Assembly (NCBI GenBank): GCA_905250115.1
Contig: CAJNOI010000051.1
Location: 372,001 to 436,000 of the forward strand
Direction of reading: 5' to 3'
DNA from: Adineta steineri
Taxonomy: Eukaryota; Rotifera; Eurotatoria; Adinetida; Adinetidae
Length of the DNA: 64,000 bases
Of this stretch, positions 1-12,171 are shown in pieces; within the stretch, counting starts at the first letter, position 1, and each line of letters begins with the position of its first letter. Made by a program: the position numbers and the translations under genes. The notes under the pieces were generated by a model. The model did not search any database. It had not been told where the DNA came from and worked only from the letters and a program-made list of their open reading frames with translations.

Positions 1-588
1 ATATTACCTCATAACCATAAAGGTAAAAGAAAGAAAGAAAGATGTGTCATATGATTCTATTTTTATAATACTTAATATAAGAACACCTTTATGTGATATT
101 AATTTTTCCAATTTGTTTCTGTTATATTGCATAAAAACAAAAAATATAGGGGTTGTTACGGATGCAGCAAGTATAATTAATCACGTTTATACTTTTTGAT
201 TTGGAAAACTTGATACACGTGAACAAAAACGTGCAGAAAAAACAGCAAAATAGCTAAACAGTGATTGAATATGATCTCGATCTATCAAGTTTAAAAATTT
301 GATCATGTTGATATTGTAGAAAATTCATTTAAATTGACAGACTATAATATTCGAAAGTATCTTCAGTACAAAGGTTATTGTGTGTATGCAGGAATAATTA
401 TAAATAGAAATATATAAATTAATATCATACATTTTTCTGAGGTTTTCTTTCTAAAATCACAGAAATATTCAGTTTTAACCTACAGCTAAATAAAATATAA
501 TATGAGATATTACATAAGGTTGTTTACAATCTATATCTATGTTGAAAGAAGAAGAATAGAAGGAAATTAAAATATAGATCACAATAAA
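1..588. other. Non-coding flank downstream of AIFM1
   Basis: AT-rich sequence with no open frame of useful length on either strand and no recognisable repeat. It lies just past the AIFM1 stop codon, so its right end should hold the AIFM1 3' UTR and polyadenylation site. Nothing else is seen in it. Confidence 0.6.
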
Positions 589-3500
589 CTAATCTTGATG
601 AATATTAAAAAGTTTCGCAAGTTCTTGAAAATTTGTAATAACTTGTTGATCTTTGATAATCTATATAGAAAACAAATGTTTATATATACATATATTAGAA
701 TATTTTAGTTTTTACCTTTCGTGCAATTGGAATACGATTAAAAACATTCCAAAGAACAATTCCAACAACTTTGTTCTCTTTTAAATAAAATACAACACCT
801 TTATTATAATCCTGTTTATCTTCTCCTTTTGTTACACTTGTTTCAGGTATTTTATGTTTTAAATCATTAGCTGTTGATGCTGGTGCAACATCGTTTTGTT
901 CACGATTACCTTCACTATCTTCTTTTTGTGGTTCATCATCTGGTTTACCTTTAGCATAAACAGCAACAGTTTGTAATTGAGAATCAGTTAAACCAATAGC
1001 TTCAAAACCAATTTTTGGTCCTAAATCTGACCAAAACATTGATTGATGCCAATAAGGTTTATGTGCACCAGTCATATTTTCTCCAGCTAATTTACCACTA
1101 ACAATAGCATGATCATAATGTTCAACACGTCGTCGACCTAATTTAATATCATAAAAAGATGCAGCATCACCAGCAACCCATATATTATGACGTGCTTGTA
1201 ATTCTGCATTAACAAGAAAACCACCTTGTTCACCATCAATTTCTAAACCAGCTGATTTTGCTAAATCTGTATTAGGTTCAATACCAACAGCAATAACAAC
1301 ATGATCAGATTTAATATAACTTGTTTGTCTTGGTTTTTCTGGATCAATATAAGAAAGATTTATTTTTCCTTCTTCAATTGTTGTACCAACAAGTTCAACA
1401 TTTGTCAATACTTCTGCACCTTCTATATTGAAGAAAAAACGAATTTTAAAAATAAATAAATAAATAAATTAAAAATTACAAACCGTCTCGAACACGTTCA
1501 GTTGCCCATTTACTTAAATATTCTGGTAAAACTTTACTGATATTACCTAAGGATAATAATATGAAGATAAATTAATTTCATAGATATTTTTGTTTACCAG
1601 TTTCTGGCATTAATTGAGTTACTTTTCCACTTGGTTTTCCATTTTCACCATTTTTCTTTGATCGATGAGCTAAAGCACATGCTAATTCACTACCAAGAAA
1701 TCCTCCACCAACAATGGTTACGTCAGCACCAGAATCAACGACTTTTTTTAATGCAAAAAAATCGTCGATCTAAAACGGAAATAAAAAATAATATTTTGAC
1801 TAGAAAGAAATTAAACAAAAAAAATAAAGGAAATCCTTAACTAAATTGCGTAGTATTTAATAGACAAAGATTAATTTGATCGGAAAATATTTTAAGAGAA
1901 AATAAACCTTCACTGGGTAGAGAATATTTCACAATATTATCGTTATCGATTTTAATTTGAGTTTTATTTAGCTCAAGTATTATATTAAATATATGTTGTT
2001 GTTGTGGTTGTTCGATTAATTGACAAAGTTTGTCTATTAATTCATGTCTAGTTAATGTATGCAGATAAATAGCTGAATATAGATCATTATTAGTTATTTT
2101 AATATAGAGAATTTTTACTGGTGGAATAATTATTTGATTTAATTGATTGTAAAGACGAATACTTATTGTATCATCACCATTACATATATGATGAAGATCA
2201 TTTTTAGTTAATCGAAGCATATCAAGTCCTGTATAATGTTCGGAACGATGAACAACAGAAGAAAAATCATTCTTATTTAACCAATTTAATACATCTTCAT
2301 TTGATGATCCTACTGTAATTTTTGTTTCTATATTTGTTTCCGAGTTATTAATTTCCGATATTTTATATTTTCCATTTGATAAAGATAATGTTTCTATTGA
2401 TGATAAACTTTCTAAACTATTTTTTCGATTAATATCTTCATCTTTATATTCTTTTGCATCTAATTCACTTTTCTGTATTGATAGATTGTCTTCAGTATTT
2501 TATGTTGTACATACATCAAATAAATCATCAGGTGAGTGAGAAAGAGTAAGTAAATTCATTGTATATAGTGATGAAACAAAACATGGTTGTAAAATAGTAT
2601 ATTCAAGTGTTGTTTGATATTGTCGACGTTGTTCTGGATTTAATTTTTCAATTCGAATTTTATCTGCTTTACTTTTTCTTTGTGCACCTTTTAAACGAAA
2701 TAATTGTATTTTACAACAACATGAATATAAATGTTTGATATTATCAATATCAATATCATGGTATGTATCAATTTGTATACGTAATGGTATACCTTTTTCT
2801 CCTCCATGTCGTTTTTGTGCAAAATCAGTTGATGTACATTTAAAACGAATAAATAAGGATGTTGTCGGTAGTGATGATCCATCCCAAATAATTTCAATAG
2901 CATTTGGTATTTGTTTTGAACGTATGATTGATAATATTCCATAAGTTAAATTCATATCTATATCAAATAATGATGATAAATGATATTCCTTTAACCATTT
3001 TTGCATTAAATCATATTCTTGATTTTGTAATATTTTATCCCAAAAACATAAACGTAATATTGAACGATAAGTACTTGAAATATGTTCAATAAAATTTTTA
3101 TTCGTATGAAATTCGATTTCATATGGTTGACCTTGATTTAAATAAGTTGTTATTTCTTCATTGATTTTTGTTGATGATGATGGTAGCGCATTTAATATAA
3201 AATGAAATTCTGAACTTTTAGAAGATGATGAATGATTACTATTAGAATGATGATCATTGCTGTTTGTTAAATAATATGCGAAACTATTGATACTATTATT
3301 ATTAACATCCATATTTGTTGAAATATTTTCATTATTAGTTAAAAATAACTTATCCAATGTAAAATGTTCAGTTGAATTATTTAACATAATTCTATATTTC
3401 TAGATGTATTTCTAATGACTCATGGAAAAAAAAATCTTATAGAACAAATCAAATTATTTGTATACATAAAATAATATTCTCATATATTGGTTTTATGTAT

Positions 3501-5062
3501 ATAGATATATGTATATATTTAAGTTCGCAAACTATAACTAATCGGTTTGTGCGTGCATTTTTTTTTTCGTTTTTCTTTTCTGTTCTTCTAGATTGTACTG
3601 ACACCACAGAACAAAAAAAACCAAGGAGACTTACTTATAAAACGAAAAAAGAACGCCTACGCAAGAAAAAGAAAAGAAAAACGAAACAAAAAAAAACAGG
3701 TATTGATCAATAACAAAATGTATTCATGTGTAGAATTTAATGAAAAATCTAAAATTTTGTTATTCAAACTTACTCCTCTATACATTGTTAATTTGCTTTT
3801 CACACGATTTGATGATGTTTTAAAGACTTTCAAACTTTTTGGTTGACCACCTGTTGCAATTAAACATTTTTCAAATGATATTTCCCATCCATTATCTAAT
3901 TTCGCAACAGAATTTCTTAAATCAAGATCAACAACCTATTTTAAATGAATTATTATAAATTAAATTTCACCAAAACTAATTTACTTTTCTTCCAAGAACA
4001 ACTCCAATTCCACCAGTTTCTTGATCATTAAGTGTTTTAACATCAGTATAAAATTCTTCATCAAAAAAATATAAACTAAAAATCCAAAATATATTTTTTT
4101 ATTCTCCAAAGATAATAATAGAAACCTTTTTTCTTTTCCATTCCATTGTTTAAATGAATGTTTTTCTATAGTTTCATCATCATCAGTATACCAAATATCT
4201 TTGGATAATGGTGGACGCATATATGGATAATATTTTTCTGAACTAATAACAAGAACCTAAGAAAATGAATTTATAAGAAAATTAAAATTTAATTAAATAA
4301 GAAAAAACAAACTTTAGCTGTTGCATCATGTGCACGTATAGATTTAAATGCACTCATAGCTGCTGCACCACCACCAATGATTAAATATTGGGCAAAATTA
4401 GGAATATTTGGTGTCAATTCTTCCTTATTCATTGCTTTTACGGAATCTGGATCTTCTTCTGTAGCTAAAATTAGATTTAATTATGAAAAAAAATTAGATA
4501 AAGATATAATCTATCAAACCAAGTGCTTTTCGTTCTTGTAAATTACCGACTTTTTCAATTAATGTTCTATTTGAATCATCAAGTTTATCATCAGAATCTT
4601 GAGATTTTAGATGTTTTTCGTCATATGCATTAATTGCTTGTTTTTTATCTTTTGAACTTTTTCGACTTTGAAACTACACAAAAAACAAACGTTTTTTTCT
4701 AAAAAAAAGATTAATCAAATAAAAATACATACGATCGAATAAAGAGCAACAACACCTGTTATAGCACCACCAAGATACAATAAATTTATCATATTCGCCT
4801 TTTGGTTTTGTTCATCATTTGATGATGATGATGAAGATGCTGTTGATGCACAACGAAATGTATAAGATGGACGAAGATAAACTGTTGTATGTGAAGATTC
4901 TTAAATAAAACAAAATTAAGGTTTTCTTTTTTTTTTGAAAAATATTTTCCTACCAGATTGTACTAATTTTCGAAGAACAGGTAATGTTGTTCTTGATAAT
5001 GTTCGTCTCATTATATTTAAATGTTGTGCTGAAGCTAAACGAGCAATATTATGCGTTTGCAT
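589..5062 (-). CDS. AIFM1: Apoptosis-inducing factor 1, mitochondrial (FAD/NADH oxidoreductase)
   Basis: AIF is a flavoprotein of the mitochondrial intermembrane space that supports respiratory-chain assembly and, once released, drives caspase-independent cell death. Eleven coding exons read without a break: 4954-5062, 4733-4899, 4520-4673, 4313-4464, 4126-4256, 3985-4075, 3774-3935, 1598-1769, 1484-1546, 716-1422 and 589-660, giving about 659 residues (human about 613). The Arg-rich N-terminus looks like a mitochondrial presequence, followed by a membrane segment near residues 74-92 ([16 protein letters not shown]). The FAD-binding motif [11 protein letters not shown] is near residue 170 and the NADH-binding motif [12 protein letters not shown] near 340. 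The family signatures [50 protein letters not shown] and [12 protein letters not shown] are all present. The last exon encodes the conserved end [10 protein letters not shown]. All introns are 49-61 nt except one of 2,004 nt (1770-3773), which encloses the CP2 gene. Confidence 0.97.
1837..3387 (-). CDS. CP2/TFCP2-family transcription factor nested in AIFM1 intron
   Basis: A grainyhead-superfamily transcription factor of the CP2 (TFCP2/UBP1) branch, expected to bind DNA in the nucleus as an oligomer. The DNA-binding domain starts near residue 60 with [13 protein letters not shown] and runs through [36 protein letters not shown] and [20 protein letters not shown]. Downstream comes a SAM-like domain (about 350-410; [30 protein letters not shown]) and a C-terminal dimerisation region. 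Between the two halves the frame holds a single TAA (2500-2502). A 42-nt intron (2473-2514) with a GTATGT donor and a CAG acceptor removes it in phase, giving about 502 residues, the usual family length. Apart from that intron the gene is one block, while its neighbours are cut every 60-200 nt. It lies wholly within AIFM1 intron 1770-3773 on the same strand. The orthology group within CP2 was not resolved. Confidence 0.93.
2473..2514 (-). other. Predicted 42-nt frame-neutral intron in the CP2 gene
   Basis: On the minus strand the sequence after FDD-LFD reads GTATGT and the predicted intron ends in AATACAG. Its length is exactly 14 codons in phase 0, and it contains the only stop codon of the otherwise continuous CP2 frame. 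The next few AG dinucleotides are not in a frame-preserving position, so this acceptor is the natural one. At 42 nt it is a little shorter than the 49-61 nt introns of AIFM1. The alternative is stop-codon read-through, or a pseudogene with one stop. Confidence 0.7.
3388..3773 (-). promoter_or_regulatory. Presumed CP2 promoter inside the AIFM1 intron
   Basis: These 386 nt separate the AIFM1 exon ending at 3774 from the CP2 start codon. They hold no supported coding sequence. Because CP2 is nested on the same strand, any independent CP2 promoter should lie here. No specific core element could be assigned; this is positional inference only. Confidence 0.35.
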
Positions 5063-5904
5063 ATTTTAGGAAATTAATCTGCAAATAGATTAATAGAATA
5101 TTTATTTCGAACTCTGAGACCTGAAATAAATGACTCATTATATGATTTGAATGGTTAAATATTAAACCGTTTAGAAAAACTTGAGATGAGACAGAAATAA
5201 AATATTTTATTTCTAGATTATTTTCATTGAAAAAAGAATTTTGTCTATTTATTAATTGATTAAGAAAATATCAAAATAACTTCCTATTAGTTTATAACGC
5301 TCTCTATCAACGCATACCAAACGTCTAATTATTTCTCCAATAAAAATCTTCGCAACGAAAGAGAAATTATTTTGATGAGTCATACATGTCGAGATTTTCT
5401 TGAGATCGAGAAGATCATTTTTTTCTTCTCTACATTAAATGAAATACTTTTTCATCACATTCATCTACCGGTTGAGGCAAATTACATACTTACTATGTGT
5501 GGTAATGTATATAGTCTATCGAAGGATTGTTCGCTTGATTGAGTACTGAATGATATATGCACATTTTACTTGTATCAAATACAAAAAAAAAGGTGTGCTT
5601 TAAAAAATAATAGAACGAATAGGATTAAATAAAAAAAAGGTTATATATTGTTCACGTTTTTTCTTCTTCTAACACATTAAACATAATTTCTAATCGTTAA
5701 AATAATGATAGATTTTCTCATATAAACGAAAATATCTTAGAATATTCTTTTATATATTTTGCATTAAACAATTGTTATTATTATTATTTTTTACATTGTG
5801 TTATTTATTATTATGGCATTGATTTCTATAATTGCACATGTTTAAACAGATTCCTGGCGACAACAATCTCGTCAAGCAAATTAAGACGGATATCGTCTTC
5901 GGCA
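5063..5904. promoter_or_regulatory. Divergent AIFM1 / MFSD14 intergenic region
   Basis: About 840 nt between the AIFM1 start codon (minus) and the transporter start codon (plus). It contains no credible open frame. As the two genes point away from each other, both promoters and 5' UTRs must lie here. No TATA or initiator element can be assigned with confidence in such AT-rich DNA. Confidence 0.45.
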
Positions 5905-8032
5905 ATGACAGATACTGTTACCGATTTCGATAGTTCAACTCATCCAGTTAACGATGAAATAAAACGAACCAAATTTGATTATAGACGACATAAAATAATC
6001 AAAGTAAGATTTTTTCAATTTAAAATATATTTGTTTTCATAATTTATTCTTATTAAATAGTCCAGTGGTTTTGGTAAACCAAGTGTTTATCATGGTCTTG
6101 TTGTTATATTTCTTGAATTTTTTGCATGGGGTCTATTAACAAATCCTGTTATATCCGTAAGAGAAAATATTAATTATAAAAAATGATTGATTTATTATTA
6201 TCTTATCTAGACACTCAATCGAACATTTCCAACTCATACATTTTTAATGAATGGCGTCATTCATGGAATGAAGTTCGAAAAAAAAAACTTTCTATGATAA
6301 TAATTATTTATTTATATGTATTCTAGAGGTTTATTAACATTTTTAAGTTCACCATTATTAGGTGCTTATTCAGATGTATGGGGACGAAAATCCTTTTTAC
6401 TTATCACTGTTTTCTTTACATGTTGTCCAATTCCTTTAATGAAAATTAGTCCAATGTAAATTCCTCGAAATATATTTTTTTAAAATATAAATTATAACAT
6501 TTTAGGTGGTATTTTGCTTTAATAAGCATAAGCGGTCTTTTTTCAGTAACATTCAGCGTTGTCTATGCCTATGTTGCTGATGTTACCGATGAAAATTCTC
6601 GTGGTGCTGCTTATGGTATGTAATATTAATATTTTTGTTTTCGATTGAAATTGTTTTGTTCAGGTTTAGTAACAGCAACATTTGCTGCATCATTAATCAC
6701 AAGTCCAGCTATTGGTGCACATTTAGCAAGACTTTATAGTGATAATTTTATCATTGCACTTGGTTAGTTTTTTTTTTCGTAATAAAAATAATCTATGATT
6801 AAAATTTAATTTTAGGTACGGCAGTTGCTATATTAGATTTATTATTTATTTATTTTATGGTACCTGAATCTTTACCAGAACGTTTACGAATAGATCAAAA
6901 AGTATCTTGGGATAAAATTGATCCATTTTGTGTAAGTTTTACAATATTTTTATTCTATTTAATAATTTTATTTTATTATATAAGGCACTCCGAAATATTA
7001 CTCATGATCGTTTTATTTATCTTATTTGTCTTATTGTACTTTTATCATATCTTCCTGGTATGTTATTAAATAAACGATAAACTATTTCTATATTTATTCC
7101 CATTATAGAAGCTGGACAATACTCCTGTTTTTTTGTTTATTTAAGACTAGTAAGTCATGATTGATAAAAAATATTTTTTATGAAAGTTATTTTATACATA
7201 TATGTATAGGTACTTGGTTTTTCTGAAGATGAAGTCGCGTATTTTATTGCATTTATTGGTATTCTTTCATGTATTGCTCAAGTAAAGAATAATTTTATTT
7301 ATTTAATTATTGAATTTTCCTTTTTTTTTTGTGAATTAAGACTATTCTTTTGGCATGTTTACAAAAATATTTTGGTGCAAAAGAAACAATCATGGTTGGA
7401 TTATTTTTTCAAATTGTTCAATTAGCAGCATTTGGAATTGCAACATCAAATTGGTAAGATTAGAAATAAGAATCATTTCATTTTCAAAAATTCATATCTT
7501 TTAAGGGTTATGTGGTTTGCCGGTGGTCTAGCTGCTTTATCATCATTAACATATCCATCTATAAGTGCATTTGTTTCTGTTTATGCAAGAGAAGATCAAC
7601 AAGGTAAAATTTCAAAATATATATATACATTTAAAATAATTCAAAATTTTAGGTCTTGTCCAAGGTATGGTGAATGGTGTACGTGGTTTATGTAATGGTC
7701 TTGGTCCAGCTTTATTTGGCTTTACATTTTATTTATTTAATGTAGATTTAGGTTATCCATCACCATTAGCTTTAACAAAAACCAATTCAAATTTAACAAC
7801 AATAATTACAAATTCAAAACCAATTTATTCAACAATGTTAAGTCGTGATGTTCCAGGTCCACCATTTCTTTTTGGTGCTCTTCTTGCTACAATTGCATTA
7901 ATGTTTTCTCTTCTTTTACCAATTTCAGTATCGAATTTAAATGGTAATGGGAATGATATGAGAACAATTGAACAGAATGCTCGTTTATTAAATTCGAAAG
8001 ATGATGCAAATGACAATAATCAATTTGATTAA
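5905..8032 (+). CDS. MFSD14/HIAT1-like major facilitator transporter
   Basis: A twelve-TM major facilitator protein of the MFSD14 (hippocampus-abundant transcript 1) family, an orphan solute-carrier-like group on intracellular membranes. Thirteen short exons join in frame; the first are 5905-6003, 6061-6156, 6211-6272 and 6327-6455, and the last runs from about 7652 to 8032. Family signatures read in order: GFGKPSVYHGLVVIFLEFF, AWGLLTNPV, HTFLMNGVIHGMKGLL, SDVWGRKSF, FSVTFSVVYAYVADVT, TFAASLITSPAIGAH, VPESLPER, SYLPEAGQYSCFF and VNGVRGLCNGLGPALFGF. The loop motif DVWGRKS is the typical MFS signature after TM2. The C-terminal tail is hydrophilic and Asn/Asp-rich. An AATAAA overlaps the stop codon (8032-8037). 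No membrane helix appears to be missing. The substrate is unknown. Confidence 0.95.
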
Positions 8033-10340
8033 ATAAATATTTCGTTTTGTTTTACTCCTATTTTATTACTATTAATATTTCGTCTTTTTTTTTATTTTAT
8101 CATTAACAGAAAAAAAACACATAAAAAAATGTATATAAATTGAATGATTAAATATATTTAAGACAAAATTAGTATTTTATATAAAATTTTAAATAATCTG
8201 TCGATTGAAGAAAGAATAATGTTAAGAATGAAAGCATTAGTTTCGGATGTGCAAAAATGTCGAATTGAAATTAAACATTTTTTAGAATGTAAAGAATGAG
8301 AACAAGCTAAGTTAATATGGATTTGTATGTATGATTGTAATTGAACTAATTTGAAAAATTCATATTCTATTATTTTGAGCCAACTGAAAAATAACATCTT
8401 GTATATAATTTCAAGATCTAAGATCATAAGTCATCTTTTACATAGAGTGAATTTGATATATGCATTGATCACATTCCTAATTATTGCCAGCTACCATGGT
8501 TGGATAACATCTTGCGAAACTATGTAATAAGTTCACCACGATTGTCTAAGCATGTCCAAAATCTACTAGGAAATCTTGTTCATCAGTATAGATCATATAA
8601 TTTCACGTATATCTTTACCTTATATTTGTGTGTTTTCTCAGAAATATACTGTTTGAACAAAAGTCTATCTTACTATTATACTATTGTTTTCTTGATTATA
8701 ATAACTGCATCAGAAATCTATACACAGAGGAAAATCTAGCTTTTAATAAATCCAAGACTATCTTCAACTTGAGTAGCTTATTTTGATTTGGATGATACTT
8801 ACGTTTGTCTGAAAGATATCAGAACTTGAGAAGTAATTCAAATCTATCCTCCGACATTGCGCACTTCGGATGATCTCGGATTCATACAACTGGTTGTTGC
8901 TCCAGCAGTATTCTAGTTTTGCTATTTATACTAATTCCATCTCGATAATGATTCTAAGAAGCTGCAGCATCTCAACATTAGTAAGTGATTTCTATTGATC
9001 GTCTGTTAATCTCATGTATGCTCAAATATTGCTTCACGTCCTCTATAATGATAATACCAAGATCCTTTCAATCTTATATACAATCGTGATATTCAGATGC
9101 CTTAAGTCCTATACAATGAAGTTATCCAAGATCATCGATGTCCCAGTTACCTATTTTAGCTTTGATCCTTTTTCTAAAGTAAACGGTCAAAAATACACTA
9201 CTTTAACTTCAAGCCTCAAAGTTTAAACTAACCTTTTAAGTTCATTTATTCCATTAAAACATTTTTAAAGTTAAAGTGCCATACTTAATGGTAATCCTAT
9301 TAGATGAGATAGACGTAATTAAGAAATATGTTTGATGTTTTTCATCAACAAATTAATGCCAATGAAATATTTTCAGTTAAATACAAACCACTTACCACCT
9401 AAATATGTTTCAATTATAAAAATACCTTATATTACCTTGATAGGTGGAAGTAGTATAAGCACATAATATGACACCCCTATTGTCAACTTGTTGTACTTCT
9501 ACCACTATATTACATAAATTTATCTAGTAACTATTACTTAATATATCTCTTAATGTATAACTCAATCCTCAAAGATGTGTTTATTTAGTTTACTAACAGC
9601 ATGCTCTCTATCATTATTCTCTTCTATAAAAAAATAACTTTTTAATAATTAAGAAAATCATCGGAAATTTTTAGCCATCATCAAACATAAATATTTAGCC
9701 TTTCAACATGTGTCTTTTACTTTATTCTTCACATCATACAAAAAAAATAATTACTATAGTTAGTTCTATTTCTTCTCACAAATAAAATGAGTCATATATA
9801 TTTTGTGAAATATTTATTGATCTATATACTTTTTTCTGGAATCAGATTCATCTTCTTTGTTAGTTAAGAATCATCTATGTCCAAAGATCAAAATAACAAA
9901 AATTAATATTGCTTCATTTTTCTTCTGAAGCATTTTCTTCTGTTAAAATCCAAAAAGAACTGACTAGAACAAGATATACAAACACATGTCATTGTAGCAA
10001 AAAGAAAAACTGATCACACACACGACACAACAAAACTGAATAAAGGTAATATGGATAAAAAACAGGCACACTCAAACAAAGCAAAAAAAAAGATAAAGAA
10101 AATTAAACATGGCTGTAAAACAAAGCACACACAAAATGTAATAAAGACGAGTATTGCAAAAGAAAAAACATTGACTTTTGATTTTTTTTTAAAGAAACAA
10201 AAAAAAAACAGACGAACTATTTTCGATATTGGCAAATATTGTTATATTCGTTTCAAGAGTTAAACATCACAGCTTTTTCTGGCACAAAATGAATTTTAAA
10301 AGAAAAACAAATGAGATAAGATTTTTGACTGACTGACTGA
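8033..10340. other. Intergenic region, no supported gene
   Basis: Open frames here are short and of low complexity. The stretch 8480-9240 is slightly richer in G+C than its surroundings and reads like weathered coding sequence in pieces (for example LPWLDNILRNYV near 8491 on plus), but stops interrupt it and no family is recognisable. 10050-10260 is an A-rich tract that yields a meaningless Lys-rich frame. 10328-10343 contains a short GACT tandem. Confidence 0.45.
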
Positions 10341-12171
10341 CTAGGCAATAGGATTATTATTCTCTTTAAGTCGTAATTCAGCAGCTATACGACGATCATG
10401 TTCCTTGAGATAAAGTGTTCGATAAGTATCTCGTTCTTCTAGAAAAAAAAAGAGAAAAAATATTTTTTTTAAATTGATTTTTAAAATAAATAAGTACTTA
10501 CGTGCAATCGATACGAGTAAATGTTGAAGTTTTTCTTGAAAATAAGTCATAGTATTAAAAGAACTATCAAAATGTTGAACAAATGCTAAAAAAAGAAAAT
10601 AAGATTTCTTTCTATTAAAAAAAGAAAAATATATACTTTCAATTGATTGTGTACTCATTTCCAGACTTGTTTTCGGTTCTTTAGCTACTGAATCAACTAC
10701 TGCTGCTGTTGTCGTTGATGATGATGCTGATGGTGATGATGATAAACCATTATAATGATAATGATGACCATTGGGTCGACTTATAACTGAATTTAATAAA
10801 CGATTAAGTGTACCAGGAAGTCTTTTTGATGATGGTATTGGTACACTAGTAACAGTCATTTTATTTGATAATGATTGTACGGATGGTGATGATGGTGATG
10901 TACAATTAAAATCATTCTCTTGTTCAACTTTAATAACAATTGGTGTTGTTGTTGATACATCATCAGTACCATTTATTATTTGTTGTGGTGATAATGAATT
11001 ACTTCGATTCACTGTTTGATCACTATTTGGACTTTGTTGATTATCACTATGATTTGTCATTTGATGATTTGTATTCATATCATCATCATCTGATAAGACA
11101 TCAGTTGTACTATTTCCACCCATATAACATTGTGAACTTTCTGAAGAAGAAAAAAAACAAAATTTAAGAACAATTATGATTGGATTTTTTGAATTTATTT
11201 AACTAACCACTAGCATTATCATCAACAGAATCAAAACGAAATTGTGCAGATGTTGAATCAGCTTGTTTATCACTGAAAAGACAAAAGAAGAAAGCAGATG
11301 AATTTATATTTAATATAACTATTATTATTACCTATCTAGTTGAATATTATATTTTTTAATAAAATTCGAACACCATGAACGTGATGCAGCAAAATCTGGA
11401 TTACCAGTTAATTCTCTCATAGTTGCTAATGCATAGGAATGAAAATCACGATTATTTACACGTTCACCATTTTCTTGTCGTGTTTGTATCCATTCGAGTA
11501 TACGTGAATGAGCTTCTTTATTTCTTATAGCTGATGTTCGTTCACCATTCGGTTTTTGATATAACCATGAAGCAATTGTTGATGGTGCAACTTGAAATAA
11601 TTTTGATGCTGCTTTAACACCATGTTTTTCAGCATATTCATGTATTCGTACTTTTTGTTCAGGTGAAACAAGTTTATATGATCCACGTATACGTTTTTGT
11701 GCTGGACGATCAATTTTACGTTTACGTTTATTATTATTATTTTGATAATCAAGTTGATTGGTTGGTGGTGATGATGATGATGATTGAACTGTTGATAATC
11801 CTGATGACGATGTGAACAATTGATGTTGAACAGCAGCAGCAACAGCAAATGCATCGAATTTATTTATTGATTTAGATGAATCATTTGAATGTCCACGAAT
11901 TTTTAATGTCGGAGATGTTGCTGTTGATGATGAATCACTTGGATCAAGTTGTGGTAAAACAGCCATAAAATCCTATTAATATTTTTTCATTCAAAATCAA
12001 TAGATTATATTGTAAAGAAAAATATTTTTTTCAACTTACAGCGATCATACTTTCATCAGCTGTATAATCGATAGGTTCAATTTTTTGATGATTTGAAGTC
12101 TTTGCTACCGAACCTAATGATGTTGGTGCATGTGAATTCGTCGCTTTCGTCGACGATGAATGATCACTCAT
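10341..12171 (-). CDS. Protein with psq-type and CENP-B-type helix-turn-helix domains
   Basis: Probably a nuclear DNA-binding protein. Six exons join in frame: 12040-12171, 11332-11972, then short exons around 11214-11270, 10639-11141 and 10505-10585, and the last ending at 10341. After a Ser/Thr-rich N-terminus comes a basic stretch KRKRKIDRPAQKRIRG, then a psq/Tigger-like HTH (YKLVSPEQKVRIHEYAEKHG, then AASKLFQVAPSTIASWLYQ). A CENP-B-type second HTH follows (ILEWIQTRQENGERVNNRDF, ending SRSWCSNFIKKYNIQLDR). This pairing is the DNA-binding half of pogo/Tigger transposases, but no DDE catalytic domain follows. Instead there is a long Ser/Asn/Asp-rich linker and a charged, coiled-coil-like tail (YFQEKLQHLL, ERDTYRTLYLKEHDRRIAAE). 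The start is the first ATG after an in-frame TAG. An upstream coding exon cannot be excluded because that TAG overlaps a possible acceptor. Confidence 0.8.

Noticed and set aside
1631-1840. Plus-strand frame opposite AIFM1 exon 8
   Set aside because: Shadow of the AIFM1 coding strand.
10014-10263. Lys-rich and Phe-rich opposing frames
   Set aside because: They are products of an A-rich tract; residue composition is that of the repeat and no family is recognisable.
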